Counted from the stretch's first letter, positions 25,561 through 36,664 are shown. The stretch is 64,000 nt of DNA from Bog-756 sp963777665 (GCA_963777665.1 CAVZRJ010000006.1:124001-188000), one strand, 5' to 3'. Made by a program: numbers and translations. Notes: generated by a model not told the origin, from the sequence alone.

Positions 25561-26656
25561 CTACTGGTAGCGCTCGAAGATACTGGCCTCGGCCAATCGG
25601 TTGAGGCCGTCCTTGACCGAGTGCGCCCGGGCCTGGCCGACGCCCTCCACCTGCTCGAGCTCCGACAACGATGCCCGCATGATCTGCTGGAGGTTGACGA
25701 ACCGGTCGACGATCCGCTCGATGATGGTGTCCGAGAACCGCGGCAGACGGTAGAGCAGCCGGTATCCCCGCGGCTCGACCCCCGACGTCGCTGTCGTGGG
25801 AGTGACCGGGGAGGCGCAGGATCTTCATCACCCGTTCCGGGTCGCGGAGCTCGTCGGAGGGGAGGTGGGCCAACTGCTCGATGATCGCGTCGACCGTGGT
25901 CAGCCCGTCGGCCTCGTTCACCGGGTCGGCATGCGCCCAGTAGTCGCGGACCACGAGGTGGAGGGCCCGGGCCACCCCGTCGACCAGCTCGGCCGACTGC
26001 AAGCCCACAAGACGGCCGTCGTCGCCGAGCTCGACCAGGTAGCCGTCGACCTCCTCGGCGATGCGCAGGACCATCTCCGCTGCCTGGACCACTGCGACCA
26101 CGTCCCCTACCGACACCGTGTCCTCGACTTCGAGCATGGAGAGGTTGTTGAGAGCCACGTCGAAGCGGTTCCGGAACCGCTGCATGGTGGCCAGGGCCTG
26201 GTCGGTGCGGTCGTGCAGCCACCCGGTCGGTTGGAGGGTGTGCTTCTGGTCGTTGCGGTAGACCGCGATGACCGACATGGCGGCTGAGACCGAGAGGACC
26301 GGCACGTCGATCGAGCGGGCCACCCGCTCGGCGGTGCGGTGGCGGGTCCCGGTCTCCGTGGTCGGGATCGAGGCGTCGGGCATCAGGTGGACGTTCGCCC
26401 GGGCGATCCGGGAGGCGTCGGGGGCCAGGATGGTCGCACCGTCCATCTTGGCCAGCTCGGAGAGCCGCTGCGGACTGAACTCCGAGTCGAGGAGGAACCC
26501 GCCCGAGCAGATCGAAAGCACGTCCGGACCGTCCCCGATCACCACCAGTCCGCCCCGCTTCGCCCGCAGGATGCGATCCAGGCCGTCCCGCAGGGGACGT
26601 CCGGGCGCCACCAGTGCCAGGACGTCGCTCATGGCCGCGTGCTGGCGCGAGATCAC
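25561..26656 (-). pseudogene. disA: DNA integrity scanning protein / diadenylate cyclase DisA, one +1 frameshift
   Basis: Makes c-di-AMP from two ATP and scans DNA. From GTG 26656 the diadenylate cyclase domain has DGA (72-74) and GTRHR (103-107), followed by the linker helices. The frame is lost in a C5 run (plus strand 25779-25783): GHSHDSDV should continue as GVEPRGYRLLYRLPRF, and the helix-hairpin-helix end (SELEQVEGVGQARAHSVKDG) is intact in the neighbouring frame up to TAG at 25561. The uncorrected frame runs on into carD. A single G too many is the likely cause. GTG 26656 is 6 nt after TACGAT, a leaderless start. Confidence 0.88.
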
Positions 26657-26662
26657 GGCCGA

Positions 26663-26668
26663 ATCGTA
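26663..26668 (-). promoter_or_regulatory. -10 box giving a leaderless start for disA
   Basis: TACGAT on the minus strand is followed by TCGGCC and then GTG 26656. The position supports the GTG over the later ATG 26632. Confidence 0.45.
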
Positions 26669-26702
26669 TCCGTCTCGCTCCCCGTTGACTTGGGGGGTCG
26701 GG

Positions 26703-28091
26703 TCACCCGATGGAGGCGAGACAGCCGAACCGACCCACCGCGTCGGCCACCGTCTCGACCCGGATGAGGTCGACACCGGGCGGCCCGTCGGGGGCGGAGC
26801 TCGGCACCACCACGCGGTCGAACCCGAGTCGCGCCGCCTCCTCGAGGCGCCGGGGGAGGTGCGAGACCTGGCGGATCTCCCCGGCCAGACCGACCTCGCC
26901 CACCGCCGCCAGTGTCGACGGGAGCGCGACGCCGGTGGATGCAGAGGCCACCGCCAGGGCGACGGCGAGATCTGCCGCGGGCTCGGTGACCCTGATCCCG
27001 CCCGCCACCGAGGCGAACACGTCGACGGACAGCAGGGAGAGGCCGGCGTGCCGCATCAGCACGGCCAGAGTCATGACCAGACGGCCTCCGTCGAGTCCCA
27101 CCACCGACCGCTTGGGCTGGGCCTGGCCCATGGGAGCCACCAGCGCCTGCAGCTCGACCAGCACGGTCCTGCGGCCCTGGAGGGCTGGAAGGACCACGCC
27201 GCCCGGAACCCCGGTCAGGCGGTCGCCGAGCAGCAGGCGCCCCGGGTCCTCCACCCGGTTGAGCCCCTGGTCGCCCATCTCGAACAGGCCGAGCTCGCCG
27301 GTGGGGCCGAACCGGTGCTTGACCGCCAGCAGGAGACGGAGGGCATGGTGACGGTCCCCTTCGAAGCTGAGCACGGTGTCGACCATGTGCTCGAGTGCGC
27401 GTGGACCGGCCAGCGCACCGTCCTTGGTGACGTGTCCGACCAGCACGATGGCCACCTGACGGACCTTGGCCAGACCGACCAGCTGATCGGCGCACTCGCG
27501 GACCTGGGTCACCGAGCCGGGGACCCCACTCGCCCGGCGCTCCCCCGGCGTGGCCGGTCCCACCGCGACCGCCTGGATCGAGTCCACCACGACCAGGTCG
27601 GGCTCGGCGTCGACCACCGCCTCGATGACGGTGCCCACATCGGTCGTCGCTAGGATGAGCAGTCCCGGCGGGATCGGGCCGAGGCGCTCGGCCCGGAGGC
27701 GGACCTGGTGGGCAGACTCCTCAGCCGAGACCAGCAGGACCCGGTGGCCGGCCGCGGCCCGGGCGGCGAGCACCTGGAGGAGGAGGGTCGACTTGCCGAT
27801 GCCCGGCTCGCCGCCCACCAGGGTCACCGATCCCGGCACGAGACCGCCGGAGAGCACCCGGTCGAACTCCTCGACCCCGGTCGGGACCGCCGCAGCCATC
27901 GTGACGTCGACCGAGGCGAGCGGTACGTGCCGCGCGGCCAGGTCGAGCTCGTCCACCGCACGGACCAGGGGACCGAGCGCCGCCTCCTCCACCAGGGTGT
28001 TCCACTCGCCGCACATCGGGCACCGCCCGGCCCATCGAGCGGTCGTCGAGCCGCAGTCGATGCAGCGGTGGCGCTTGGCGGTCTTGGGCAT
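26703..28091 (-). CDS. radA: DNA repair protein RadA (Sms)
   Basis: 462 aa. The N-terminal zinc finger has C10, C13, C24 and C27; the RecA-like ATPase has the Walker A GGEPGIGKST (93-102) and a C-terminal Lon-protease-like domain follows. RadA drives branch migration in recombinational repair. The RadA-specific motif normally written KNRFG reads KHRFG here (258-262), an N-to-H change in a residue most homologues keep. ATG 28091 is six bases after TACCAT, so it has its own leaderless promoter. The radA-disA order is the standard actinobacterial pairing. Confidence 0.92.
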   Translation of the reverse strand: MPKTAKRHRCIDCGSTTARWAGRCPMCGEWNTLVEEAALGPLVRAVDELDLAARHVPLASVDVTMAAAVPTGVEEFDRVLSGGLVPGSVTLVGGEPGIGKSTLLLQVLAARAAAGHRVLLVSAEESAHQVRLRAERLGPIPPGLLILATTDVGTVIEAVVDAEPDLVVVDSIQAVAVGPATPGERRASGVPGSVTQVRECADQLVGLAKVRQVAIVLVGHVTKDGALAGPRALEHMVDTVLSFEGDRHHALRLLLAVKHRFGPTGELGLFEMGDQGLNRVEDPGRLLLGDRLTGVPGGVVLPALQGRRTVLVELQALVAPMGQAQPKRSVVGLDGGRLVMTLAVLMRHAGLSLLSVDVFASVAGGIRVTEPAADLAVALAVASASTGVALPSTLAAVGEVGLAGEIRQVSHLPRRLEEAARLGFDRVVVPSSAPDGPPGVDLIRVETVADAVGRFGCLASIG

Positions 28092-28097
28092 GCCCAG

Positions 28098-28103
28098 ATG
28101 GTA
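28098..28103 (-). promoter_or_regulatory. -10 box giving a leaderless start for radA
   Basis: TACCAT on the minus strand, then CTGGGC, then ATG 28091. No ribosome-binding site is present. Confidence 0.45.
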
Positions 28104-28152
28104 GGGACCGGGTGTGCCGTCCGGGGTGACCCCGCGAACGCCGCCGGACGCG

Positions 28153-28181
28153 CACCACCCCCCGACAGCGCGGGGGTGGTG
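28153..28181 (-). terminator. Hairpin after the repeat surface-protein gene
   Basis: CACCACCCCC (28153-28162) and GGGGGTGGTG (28172-28181) form a perfect 10-bp stem. It lies downstream of the surface-protein stop on the minus strand and before the radA promoter. There is no T tract, so a terminator role is inferred from position. Confidence 0.5.
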
Positions 28182-28240
28182 CCGTCGGTCCTTCCGGCGC
28201 GGGGCCGTCCCGGATCGTTCAGATCACGGGACCGTCCGGA

Positions 28241-30622
28241 TCACGAGGTCAGCGAGCCCACGGGGGCGTTGAGCGGCGAGCCGACCATGCACCCGAGAAA
28301 CTCGGCGTCGCCGAAGGCGAACACCCCGCCGTCGGAGGCGTCGAGCCAGTACCCGTTACCGCTCGGTGTCGGCTGCAGCGCGACCTCGGGTCCGTTGAGA
28401 TGCTTGCCGAACATCGATCCGTGGAACGGGGCATCGCCGAAGGCGAACACCCCGCCGTCCGAGGCGACCAGCCAGTAGCCGAGCCCGTCGTGCGAAGAGG
28501 CGATCCCGACGACCGGCCCGTCGAGGTGCTTGCCGAGCATGGAACCATGGGACGTCGCATCCCCGAAGGGGTAGACGTTGCCGTCCGAGCTGGTGAGCCA
28601 GTAGCCCTTGCCGCTCGGGGTCGCCGCGATCCCGACCACCGTGGCGGTCGCGCCCCCCTTCCCGAGCGAGCCGTGGAACTGGGCGTCGCCGTAGGCGAAC
28701 ACCCCGCCGTCGGCGGCGACCAGCCAGTAGCCCTTGCCTGTCGGCGTGGACGCGATGCCCACGATGGGCGCGTTGAGATGCAGATTGGCGCCGAGCGAAC
28801 CGTGGAACTGGGCGTCGCCGAAGGCGAACACCCCGCCGTCGGAGGCGTCGAGCCAGTAGCCGGCGTCGTCGGGGGTTGCGGCGATCCCCACGATCGGACC
28901 GTTGAGGTGCTTTCCGGTCATCGATCCGTAGAATGCCGCGTGGCCGAAGGCGAACACCCCGCCGTCGGAGGCCCCGAGTCGGTACCCCTCGGAGTTGGTG
29001 ACCGTCTGGCCCCCGGAGACGCAGGCGGACGAGTAGGCGCCCGTCCAGGTCAGCGTCACGTCGACCTCAGGTGGCGACCCCGCCCCGTTGAGGGTGATCA
29101 GGAACTGCGGCAGCGGGCTCGCAGTGACCAGATTAAGGGGCGCTAGGTTGACCGACCCGGTGCTGTCGAGGTTCTGGGTCGGGATACTCGTGATGGGGTT
29201 GCCGTCGAAGTCCTCGAACTGGACCGTGCCCGAGGTGTAGGAGCTGCGAGCCGGCACCGTGACCTGGAGGGACGTGTAGTTGGCGGGGAGGCACTGCTCG
29301 TAGGGAGCGACGATGCTCGCAGCCAGCACCCGCACGGGTCCCTGACCGCAGGGGCCCCCGGTGTAGGCGTCGAAGTTCTGGATCTGGTCCGTCCCGTCGT
29401 CCGAGTTGAGCCAGATACACGTCGGTCGCTGGGGGTCGGGGTTCACGGTGTAGAGCAGCCCCAGGTTGCTGATGGGCTTCGGGAAGCCCGGGCACGCCGC
29501 GCCGGCCCCGTAGTCGTAGCAGTCCACTGCGTTGTGTGCGGCGTCGGGTAGGTACATCCGGGCCCCGAGGGTGAGTGCCGGACCGTTCCAGAGGTCGTTT
29601 GCGGGCACTGCGGCGGCCATGCCGGAGGGCGTGGCCACCGACGCTCCCGAGAGCGACCAGCAGGGGTCGGTCGAGAAGGCCAGACAGAATCCGGTCGGGC
29701 TCCCGTTGCCGGCGAGGATCGGGAACGGCGCACCCGCGCTGAACGTGTAACCGGTGGCGCTGATGTCGACCGGCCACGATCCGGTGCAGCCTCCGTCGGT
29801 CGCGGCGTCGAAGCACGCCAGGATCGGTCCGCTGGACAACGACACCGGCAGCACGATCTGGTTCCCGAAGGCGGCCTGAGAAGGCGTGGGAAGGCGGCCG
29901 GTCACCGTCGCGCTCGTGCCGAGGCCGACGGCGTACGGCTGGCCGGGGCAGGCGGAATAGGTGGTCAGGCTGAAGCAGAGCATGGTGTTCTTGGTGCCCG
30001 TTTGCGTGGAGGCGACCTGGTTGAAGGCGTACCAGTGGGTGCCGACCACCACCGGGTCGCTGATGCCGCTGTAACCGCCATTCGGGGCATCCCCGACGGC
30101 GGAGAGCGGGGTGAACCCGCAGAACGGATCGGCGACGGAGGCCGGCTGCGAGGTGTCGATGCAGACCACGCCCGCAGTGAAGTCGGACGCACGGGTCGCG
30201 AAGACGTACAGGTGGCCGTTGCTCTGGTCCATCCAGAGTCCGGGCTGGCCGGCGCTCGAGAAGTTGTTCCCGCTGCCGTCGGTGATCGTCTTCGGCGTCG
30301 TCCAGCACGGCGACGCGTCGGTCTGCAGGTGGCAGGCCACTTGCAGAGTGGCCTGGTGATGGAACACGTTGTAGACAGCGGTCGGGGTCATGGCGAGAGC
30401 CCACCCGTCCCCCCCGGCCGATCCGGCGAAATTCGAAGCCGGCGGTGCGGGAATGTTCAGCTGCGCCTTGTAGACGACCGTCCCGCTGGTGGTGACGGCA
30501 GATGCGCCGGGTGCGGTAGCGACCGCCGTCACCAAGAGGGCGCTCACGCCGAGAAGTGACGCCAGGAGCACCCGAGTCGCCCTCCTGAACCATTTGGTGG
30601 TGCTGTCCGTTCGCCGTGCCAT
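28241..30622 (-). CDS. Secreted surface protein with six C-terminal ~42-aa beta repeats
   Basis: 793 aa from ATG 30622 (GGAGA upstream). A signal peptide with an arginine-rich start (KWFRRATRVLLASLLG) ends at GASA/V. Residues ~45-540 are Ser/Thr/Gly/Cys-rich with many short beta-like blocks (GYSGISDPVVVGTHWYAF type) and no catalytic motif I recognise. The last 248 residues are six tandem repeats of the form GYWLxASDGGVFAFGDAxFxGS. These repeats are frequent in exported actinobacterial proteins and probably form a propeller-like or solenoid domain. The paired cysteines suggest disulfides outside the cell. The function is unknown. Confidence 0.85.
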   Translation of the reverse strand: MARRTDSTTKWFRRATRVLLASLLGVSALLVTAVATAPGASAVTTSGTVVYKAQLNIPAPPASNFAGSAGGDGWALAMTPTAVYNVFHHQATLQVACHLQTDASPCWTTPKTITDGSGNNFSSAGQPGLWMDQSNGHLYVFATRASDFTAGVVCIDTSQPASVADPFCGFTPLSAVGDAPNGGYSGISDPVVVGTHWYAFNQVASTQTGTKNTMLCFSLTTYSACPGQPYAVGLGTSATVTGRLPTPSQAAFGNQIVLPVSLSSGPILACFDAATDGGCTGSWPVDISATGYTFSAGAPFPILAGNGSPTGFCLAFSTDPCWSLSGASVATPSGMAAAVPANDLWNGPALTLGARMYLPDAAHNAVDCYDYGAGAACPGFPKPISNLGLLYTVNPDPQRPTCIWLNSDDGTDQIQNFDAYTGGPCGQGPVRVLAASIVAPYEQCLPANYTSLQVTVPARSSYTSGTVQFEDFDGNPITSIPTQNLDSTGSVNLAPLNLVTASPLPQFLITLNGAGSPPEVDVTLTWTGAYSSACVSGGQTVTNSEGYRLGASDGGVFAFGHAAFYGSMTGKHLNGPIVGIAATPDDAGYWLDASDGGVFAFGDAQFHGSLGANLHLNAPIVGIASTPTGKGYWLVAADGGVFAYGDAQFHGSLGKGGATATVVGIAATPSGKGYWLTSSDGNVYPFGDATSHGSMLGKHLDGPVVGIASSHDGLGYWLVASDGGVFAFGDAPFHGSMFGKHLNGPEVALQPTPSGNGYWLDASDGGVFAFGDAEFLGCMVGSPLNAPVGSLTS
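28244..28987 (-). repeat. Six tandem repeats encoding GYWLxASDGGVFAFGDA units
   Basis: Unit lengths are 42, 43, 42, 42, 42 and 37 residues, so about 126 bp each. The first unit reads GYRLGASDGGVFAFGHA; the fourth is the most divergent (SSDGNVYPFGDA); the last is truncated by the stop codon. Confidence 0.85.
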
Positions 30623-30699
30623 GCCGGTCTCCGCTCTCTCGTCGACGATCCGCCGCACCCCGGTCATGCGCAGGGCACAGCAGACCGCTCAGGTCCGTT

Positions 30700-30730
30700 C
30701 TGCCGTCATTCCGTAGGCCACTACCGGCAG
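30700..30730. promoter_or_regulatory. Nested inverted repeat in the surface-protein leader
   Basis: CTGCCG (30700-30705) pairs with CGGCAG (30725-30730); inside, GTAG (30713-30716) pairs with CTAC (30721-30724). It lies 78-108 bp before the surface-protein start and just after a possible -10 (TAGCTT, 30745-30740 on the minus strand), so it is either an operator at the start point or a 5' leader hairpin. Confidence 0.4.
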
Positions 30731-30809
30731 GGCGATAGGAAGCTACCCGCACCCGGTCCGGAATTGAGGGATCCCCGTGCCGTGTGCGATGCCCACGCGC
30801 CGCTTCCGC

Positions 30810-30842
30810 GACGATGCCCCGCCGGTGGGGCGGGGCATCGTC
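30810..30842 (-). terminator. Strong hairpin after clpC
   Basis: A perfect 14-bp stem, GACGATGCCCCGCC (30810-30823) with GGCGGGGCATCGTC (30829-30842), and a 5-nt loop, 44 bp beyond the clpC stop. No T tract follows, as is common for hairpin terminators in GC-rich actinobacteria. Confidence 0.7.
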
Positions 30843-30885
30843 CTCGGTCCGGAGATCAGCCCGTTGGTGGGCCCGGTCTAGATGG

Positions 30886-33441
<2,556 letters not shown>

Positions 33442-33459
33442 CCCACAGCCTCCATCCAG

Positions 33460-33476
33460 GGTTCAGTCGCTGAACC
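33460..33476. promoter_or_regulatory. Perfect 7-3-7 palindrome in the clpC leader
   Basis: GGTTCAG-TCG-CTGAACC lies 19-35 bp before the clpC GTG, just downstream of a possible -10 (TAGACT on the minus strand). It has the form of a dimeric repressor or activator site. It is not a CIRCE element, and it does not match closely the ClgR boxes I know for clp genes. Confidence 0.55.
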
Positions 33477-33573
33477 TGAAGTCTACAGGCGGAAGTGTCA
33501 TTCGCACTCGCACGTGTATCCCCGTCCCAGGCATGTGTCTGTCTTCGGCATCCTGGCCTATCGTCTGTAGGAA

Positions 33574-34551
33574 GTGAACGTCGTCGAGCTGCTGGGCCTG
33601 CCCGCCCTCGAAGAGCACCTGGCCGAACTCGAGCCCCTGCTCGTGGAGTCCGTGGTGACCGGCGACGCGTTCCTCGACGAGGTCACCACCCACCTGCTGG
33701 CCGCCGGGGGGAAGCGGCTCCGGCCGATCTTGACGCTGGCCACGGCAACCTCGGGCAACCAGTCGGCCTCCCGGGAGGATCTGCTCGGGGCGGTGGCGGT
33801 GGAACTGGTGCACCTGGCCTCGCTCTATCACGACGACGTGATGGACGAGGCGACCATGCGGCGCAACGTGGAGAGCGTCAACTTCCGGTTCGGCAACCTC
33901 GTGGCCATCGTGGCGGGGGACTTCCTCCTGGCCCGTTCCGCCGAGATCGCCGCCGGGCTGGGGGTCGAGATCGCGGCGCTACTGGCCGCCACACTGGGTG
34001 AGCTCTGTCGGGGGCAGGTCGCCGAGGTCCAGGCCGCGTTCCGGACGGATCGCTCCCGCCACCAGTACGAGGTGGCCATCGCCGGCAAGACCGCGTCGCT
34101 CATGGCCACCTCCTGCCGGATCGGTGCCCTGACCGGAGGTCTCCCCACGGCCGAGGTCGACGCCCTCACCACGTTCGGCCGCTACTTCGGCATGGTCTTC
34201 CAGGTGCGCGACGACATCCTCGACGTCATCGGCACCGAGGCCGAGCTCGGCAAGCCGGCAGGCCAGGACCTGGCCGAGGGGATCTACACCCTCCCGGTCC
34301 TGCTCGCGCTCACCGACCCGACGGTCGGCCCGGAGCTGAGCCCCCTGTTGGGCCAACCGCTCGGCCAACCCGAACGGGACAAGGCCCGGTCCATCGTGGC
34401 CGAGTCGGGCGCCATCGAACGGTCGGTGGTCACGGCCCGCCAGTACGCCGACCTGGCCGCCGACGCGGCCCAGACCGGCCCGTCCACGGCGCTTGCCGAG
34501 GGGTTCGCCAACCTCGCCCACTCGCTGGTCGACGGCCTGCCCACGCCCTAA
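33574..34551 (+). CDS. Long-chain trans-polyprenyl diphosphate synthase
   Basis: 325 aa. First aspartate-rich motif DDVMD (D87, D88, D91) and second DDILD (D213, D214, D217), plus GGKRLRP near residue 45 and GKTASLMATSC. It elongates FPP/GGPP with IPP to the polyprenyl tail of menaquinone or a longer carrier; the small residues before the first motif favour a long product. GTG 33574 has TATCGT nine bases upstream (33559-33564) and only AGGAA touching it, so it is near-leaderless. It is divergent from clpC. Confidence 0.9.
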   Translation: MNVVELLGLPALEEHLAELEPLLVESVVTGDAFLDEVTTHLLAAGGKRLRPILTLATATSGNQSASREDLLGAVAVELVHLASLYHDDVMDEATMRRNVESVNFRFGNLVAIVAGDFLLARSAEIAAGLGVEIAALLAATLGELCRGQVAEVQAAFRTDRSRHQYEVAIAGKTASLMATSCRIGALTGGLPTAEVDALTTFGRYFGMVFQVRDDILDVIGTEAELGKPAGQDLAEGIYTLPVLLALTDPTVGPELSPLLGQPLGQPERDKARSIVAESGAIERSVVTARQYADLAADAAQTGPSTALAEGFANLAHSLVDGLPTP

Positions 34552-34568
34552 ACGGCCTGCCCACGCCC
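34532..34568. repeat. 17-bp direct duplication across the stop codon
   Basis: ACGGCCTGCCCACGCCC occurs at 34532-34548 and again at 34552-34568, separated only by the TAA stop of the polyprenyl synthase gene. It is a recent-looking exact duplication in a 53-bp convergent intergenic space. Confidence 0.7.
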
Positions 34569-34604
34569 GAGACGACGACTCGCCGGAGGCGGTCGGTCTC
34601 CCGG

Positions 34605-35363
34605 TCAGGTCCCGGAGGTGGTCGTGGATGCCGGCGACACTGTGGTGCTCGAACCGGCCGGGGTGGTGGCGTTTGCTGCCGGCCCGGCCGTGGTCGTCGA
34701 GCTCGCCGGCGGAACCGTGGTGCTGGAGCTCGCCGGCCGAGTCGTGGTCGTCGAGCTCGCCGGCGGTGCGGTGGTGCTCGAGCTGGCGGGAGTCTTCTTG
34801 GCCGGTGGCTTCTTGGAGGCAGGTGCCGTGGGGGCCGTGCTCGGGGCGCTCGCCGGTGGCTTGGCCGGGGGGGCCTTCGGCGGTGGGAACGTCAGCTTCT
34901 TGAGCTTGCAGGCCTTGAGGCGGGCCTCGCCCTTCGAGATCGAGTCACCCTTCTTGTGCAGATTGAGCACGTAGGTCTCGTACTTCTTCCGCTTGTCATA
35001 GTACGAGTGCCAGTAGGAGAGCAGGTATTTCTCGTAGTGCTGCCGTTGGCTCATGTCGAACTTCCAGTACGCCACGAGTGTCGGCTTGTTCGCCTTGCCG
35101 GCCTGGTTCTCGGACGCCTGCATGGAGGCCAGCTCCTGGCCGATGCTGTGCTTGATGCGCTGGATCCTGTCGAAGCGTTGCTGGTCCTGCGCGCACGTGA
35201 AGAAGGCCTCGGCAGCGGTGACCGGGCCGCGATGGGTGGTCTTGGCCGACGGGGGGGCCGACGCCGCTCCGGCTGCAACCAGCGAGGCCGGGGTCAGCGT
35301 CCCGACGGCCACGGTCCCCACGAGCAGTGTGCGGGCGAGGATGGGGATGGAGCTCAGTGCCAT
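34605..35363 (-). CDS. Secreted helical protein with Pro/Thr/Ser-rich tail
   Basis: 252 aa from ATG 35363 (AAGGAGA upstream). A signal peptide ending AASA/P is followed by a ~110-residue lysine- and tyrosine-rich helical region bracketed by two cysteines (FFTCAQDQQ... and ...LKACKLKKL), then ~90 residues of Pro/Ala/Thr/Ser low complexity typical of wall-spanning linkers. I do not recognise the family. Its arrangement matches the neighbouring protein at 35422-35862, suggesting tandem paralogues. It is probably exported and wall-associated. Confidence 0.72.
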   Translation of the reverse strand: MALSSIPILARTLLVGTVAVGTLTPASLVAAGAASAPPSAKTTHRGPVTAAEAFFTCAQDQQRFDRIQRIKHSIGQELASMQASENQAGKANKPTLVAYWKFDMSQRQHYEKYLLSYWHSYYDKRKKYETYVLNLHKKGDSISKGEARLKACKLKKLTFPPPKAPPAKPPASAPSTAPTAPASKKPPAKKTPASSSTTAPPASSTTTTRPASSSTTVPPASSTTTAGPAANATTPAGSSTTVSPASTTTSGT

Positions 35364-35421
35364 GGTTCTCCTTACCGGGTCGCGACGCTCACAATGCGAG
35401 CCAGAAACGTGCCCCCAGGGG

Positions 35422-35862
35422 TCAGGCCTGGGTGGTACCGGGGTGCGGCGGGGAGGTCGGGGCCGGGGGCGCCGGCACATGGCACTTGCCCTCGATACCC
35501 GTAGCTGCCTTGGCCAGGAACGTCTTGAACTTGGGGCTCTCCCGGCGCTTGATCCGCTTCTCGATCCGCTTGGCCCGGACGGTGTGCCCCTTCTTGCTCG
35601 CGACCTGCTCGCGGGCGGTCAGCTTGGGCAGGCCGGCCGCGATGTGGGTCTGGGCGTCCTGGATGCGCGCAAGCGCCCGGTCGGCGTGGGAGCAGTTGAA
35701 CGAGGCGATCGAGAAGTGGTGCTTGTGCCCACGCGTGTTTGCGTGCGAGTGGGAGTGGGCAGGTGGCGTCGCCGCGCCGGCGATCCCTCCGGCGAGGGAC
35801 AATGACCCCACGGCGGCCGTCGCCACCAGCACAGTCGCAGTCGCCCGGAACAGCTTCCTCAT
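35422..35862 (-). CDS. Small secreted His-rich two-cysteine protein
   Basis: 146 aa from ATG 35862 (an ATG two codons earlier is closer to the AGGAGG and is an alternative). A signal peptide ending AGA/A is followed by a histidine cluster (HSHSHANTRGHKHH), then a charged helical region between FNCSHADRALARI and GKCHVP, and a short Pro-rich end. The His cluster could bind metal, and the two cysteines probably form a disulfide. No family is recognised. It is adjacent to, and architecturally like, the protein at 34605-35363. Confidence 0.7.
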   Translation of the reverse strand: MRKLFRATATVLVATAAVGSLSLAGGIAGAATPPAHSHSHANTRGHKHHFSIASFNCSHADRALARIQDAQTHIAAGLPKLTAREQVASKKGHTVRAKRIEKRIKRRESPKFKTFLAKAATGIEGKCHVPAPPAPTSPPHPGTTQA

Positions 35863-36020
35863 GGTCATACCCCTCCTGGATGGCGCCGGCGTCTGAGGCC
35901 GACACCTACTGTTATCGCCGATCGGGGTGTGCGATTCATGAGAAAGATGTTAGGAGAGTGTGATGACCGGCTAGCCGTCGGCCACCCGGGCCGGGCCCAG
36001 GAGGCCGGAACGCGCCGGGG

Positions 36021-36620
36021 TCAGGAGGTCATCCCTCCCAGGCCCACCAGGCCACGGGCCAGTTCGATCTCACCCATGTGGCGCAGCCCGTGCTGGTAGA
36101 TCCAGCACTCGATCGCGTCGAGGAGGGTGACCCCCTCCTGGCCGGCCACCCGGGCGCTGTAGGTGCTGGCGACCTGGTCGGGGAAGGGACGGGCGATCAC
36201 CACCCGGGTCAGCTCAGCGGGGTCGAGGGACCCCAGCCATGCTTCCACCCGGTCGAACACGGCCTGCATGTAGCTCCTGAACTGCTCGTAGTCGCCGATC
36301 CGCTGGTCGACCATCTCGGCGACGCTGCGCTCCTTGCCATGGTCGGGAATGGCCGGCTGGACCCGCGCGCACCACCCGTCGTCCCAGACCGGCACAGTCC
36401 CGGTCATGAGGAGGAATGACGCGTCGACCATGTTGACGAAGTGGAAGAGGCTGAACGCGATCGGCAGGACGCCTTCCCGCTCGAAGTGGTTGACCTGCTC
36501 GAGGTCCATGGTGGCCACCGCGTCGTCGTAGAGAGAGAACAGGGCGCGCATGCGGCGCCGCAGCGAGTCGAGGAGCAGGCCGTCCAGCGGCCCGGCTCCG
36601 GTTCCGGTCAGCTCCGGCAT
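36021..36620 (-). CDS. DinB-family protein
   Basis: 199 aa from ATG 36620 with AAGGAGG upstream. The four-helix DinB fold is suggested by LLDSLRRRMRALFSLYDDAVATM, FSLFHFVNMVDASFLL with a central histidine, and IECWIYQHGLRHMGEIELARGL with two further histidines, the usual metal triad. Members include mycothiol- or bacillithiol-dependent transferases and many uncharacterised enzymes. It is divergent from a TetR gene 99 bp away, which may control it. Confidence 0.75.
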   Translation of the reverse strand: MPELTGTGAGPLDGLLLDSLRRRMRALFSLYDDAVATMDLEQVNHFEREGVLPIAFSLFHFVNMVDASFLLMTGTVPVWDDGWCARVQPAIPDHGKERSVAEMVDQRIGDYEQFRSYMQAVFDRVEAWLGSLDPAELTRVVIARPFPDQVASTYSARVAGQEGVTLLDAIECWIYQHGLRHMGEIELARGLVGLGGMTS

Positions 36621-36664
36621 GGCCCTCCTTCCGCCCGGACGCGCGGCGACCGGGCCACTCACCC

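Noticed and set aside
24956..26776. A 606-codon DisA-CarD fusion
   Set aside because: The frame runs from DisA into CarD only because of the +1 insertion; DisA's own C-terminus and stop are present in the adjacent frame and CarD has its own GGAGG and GTG.
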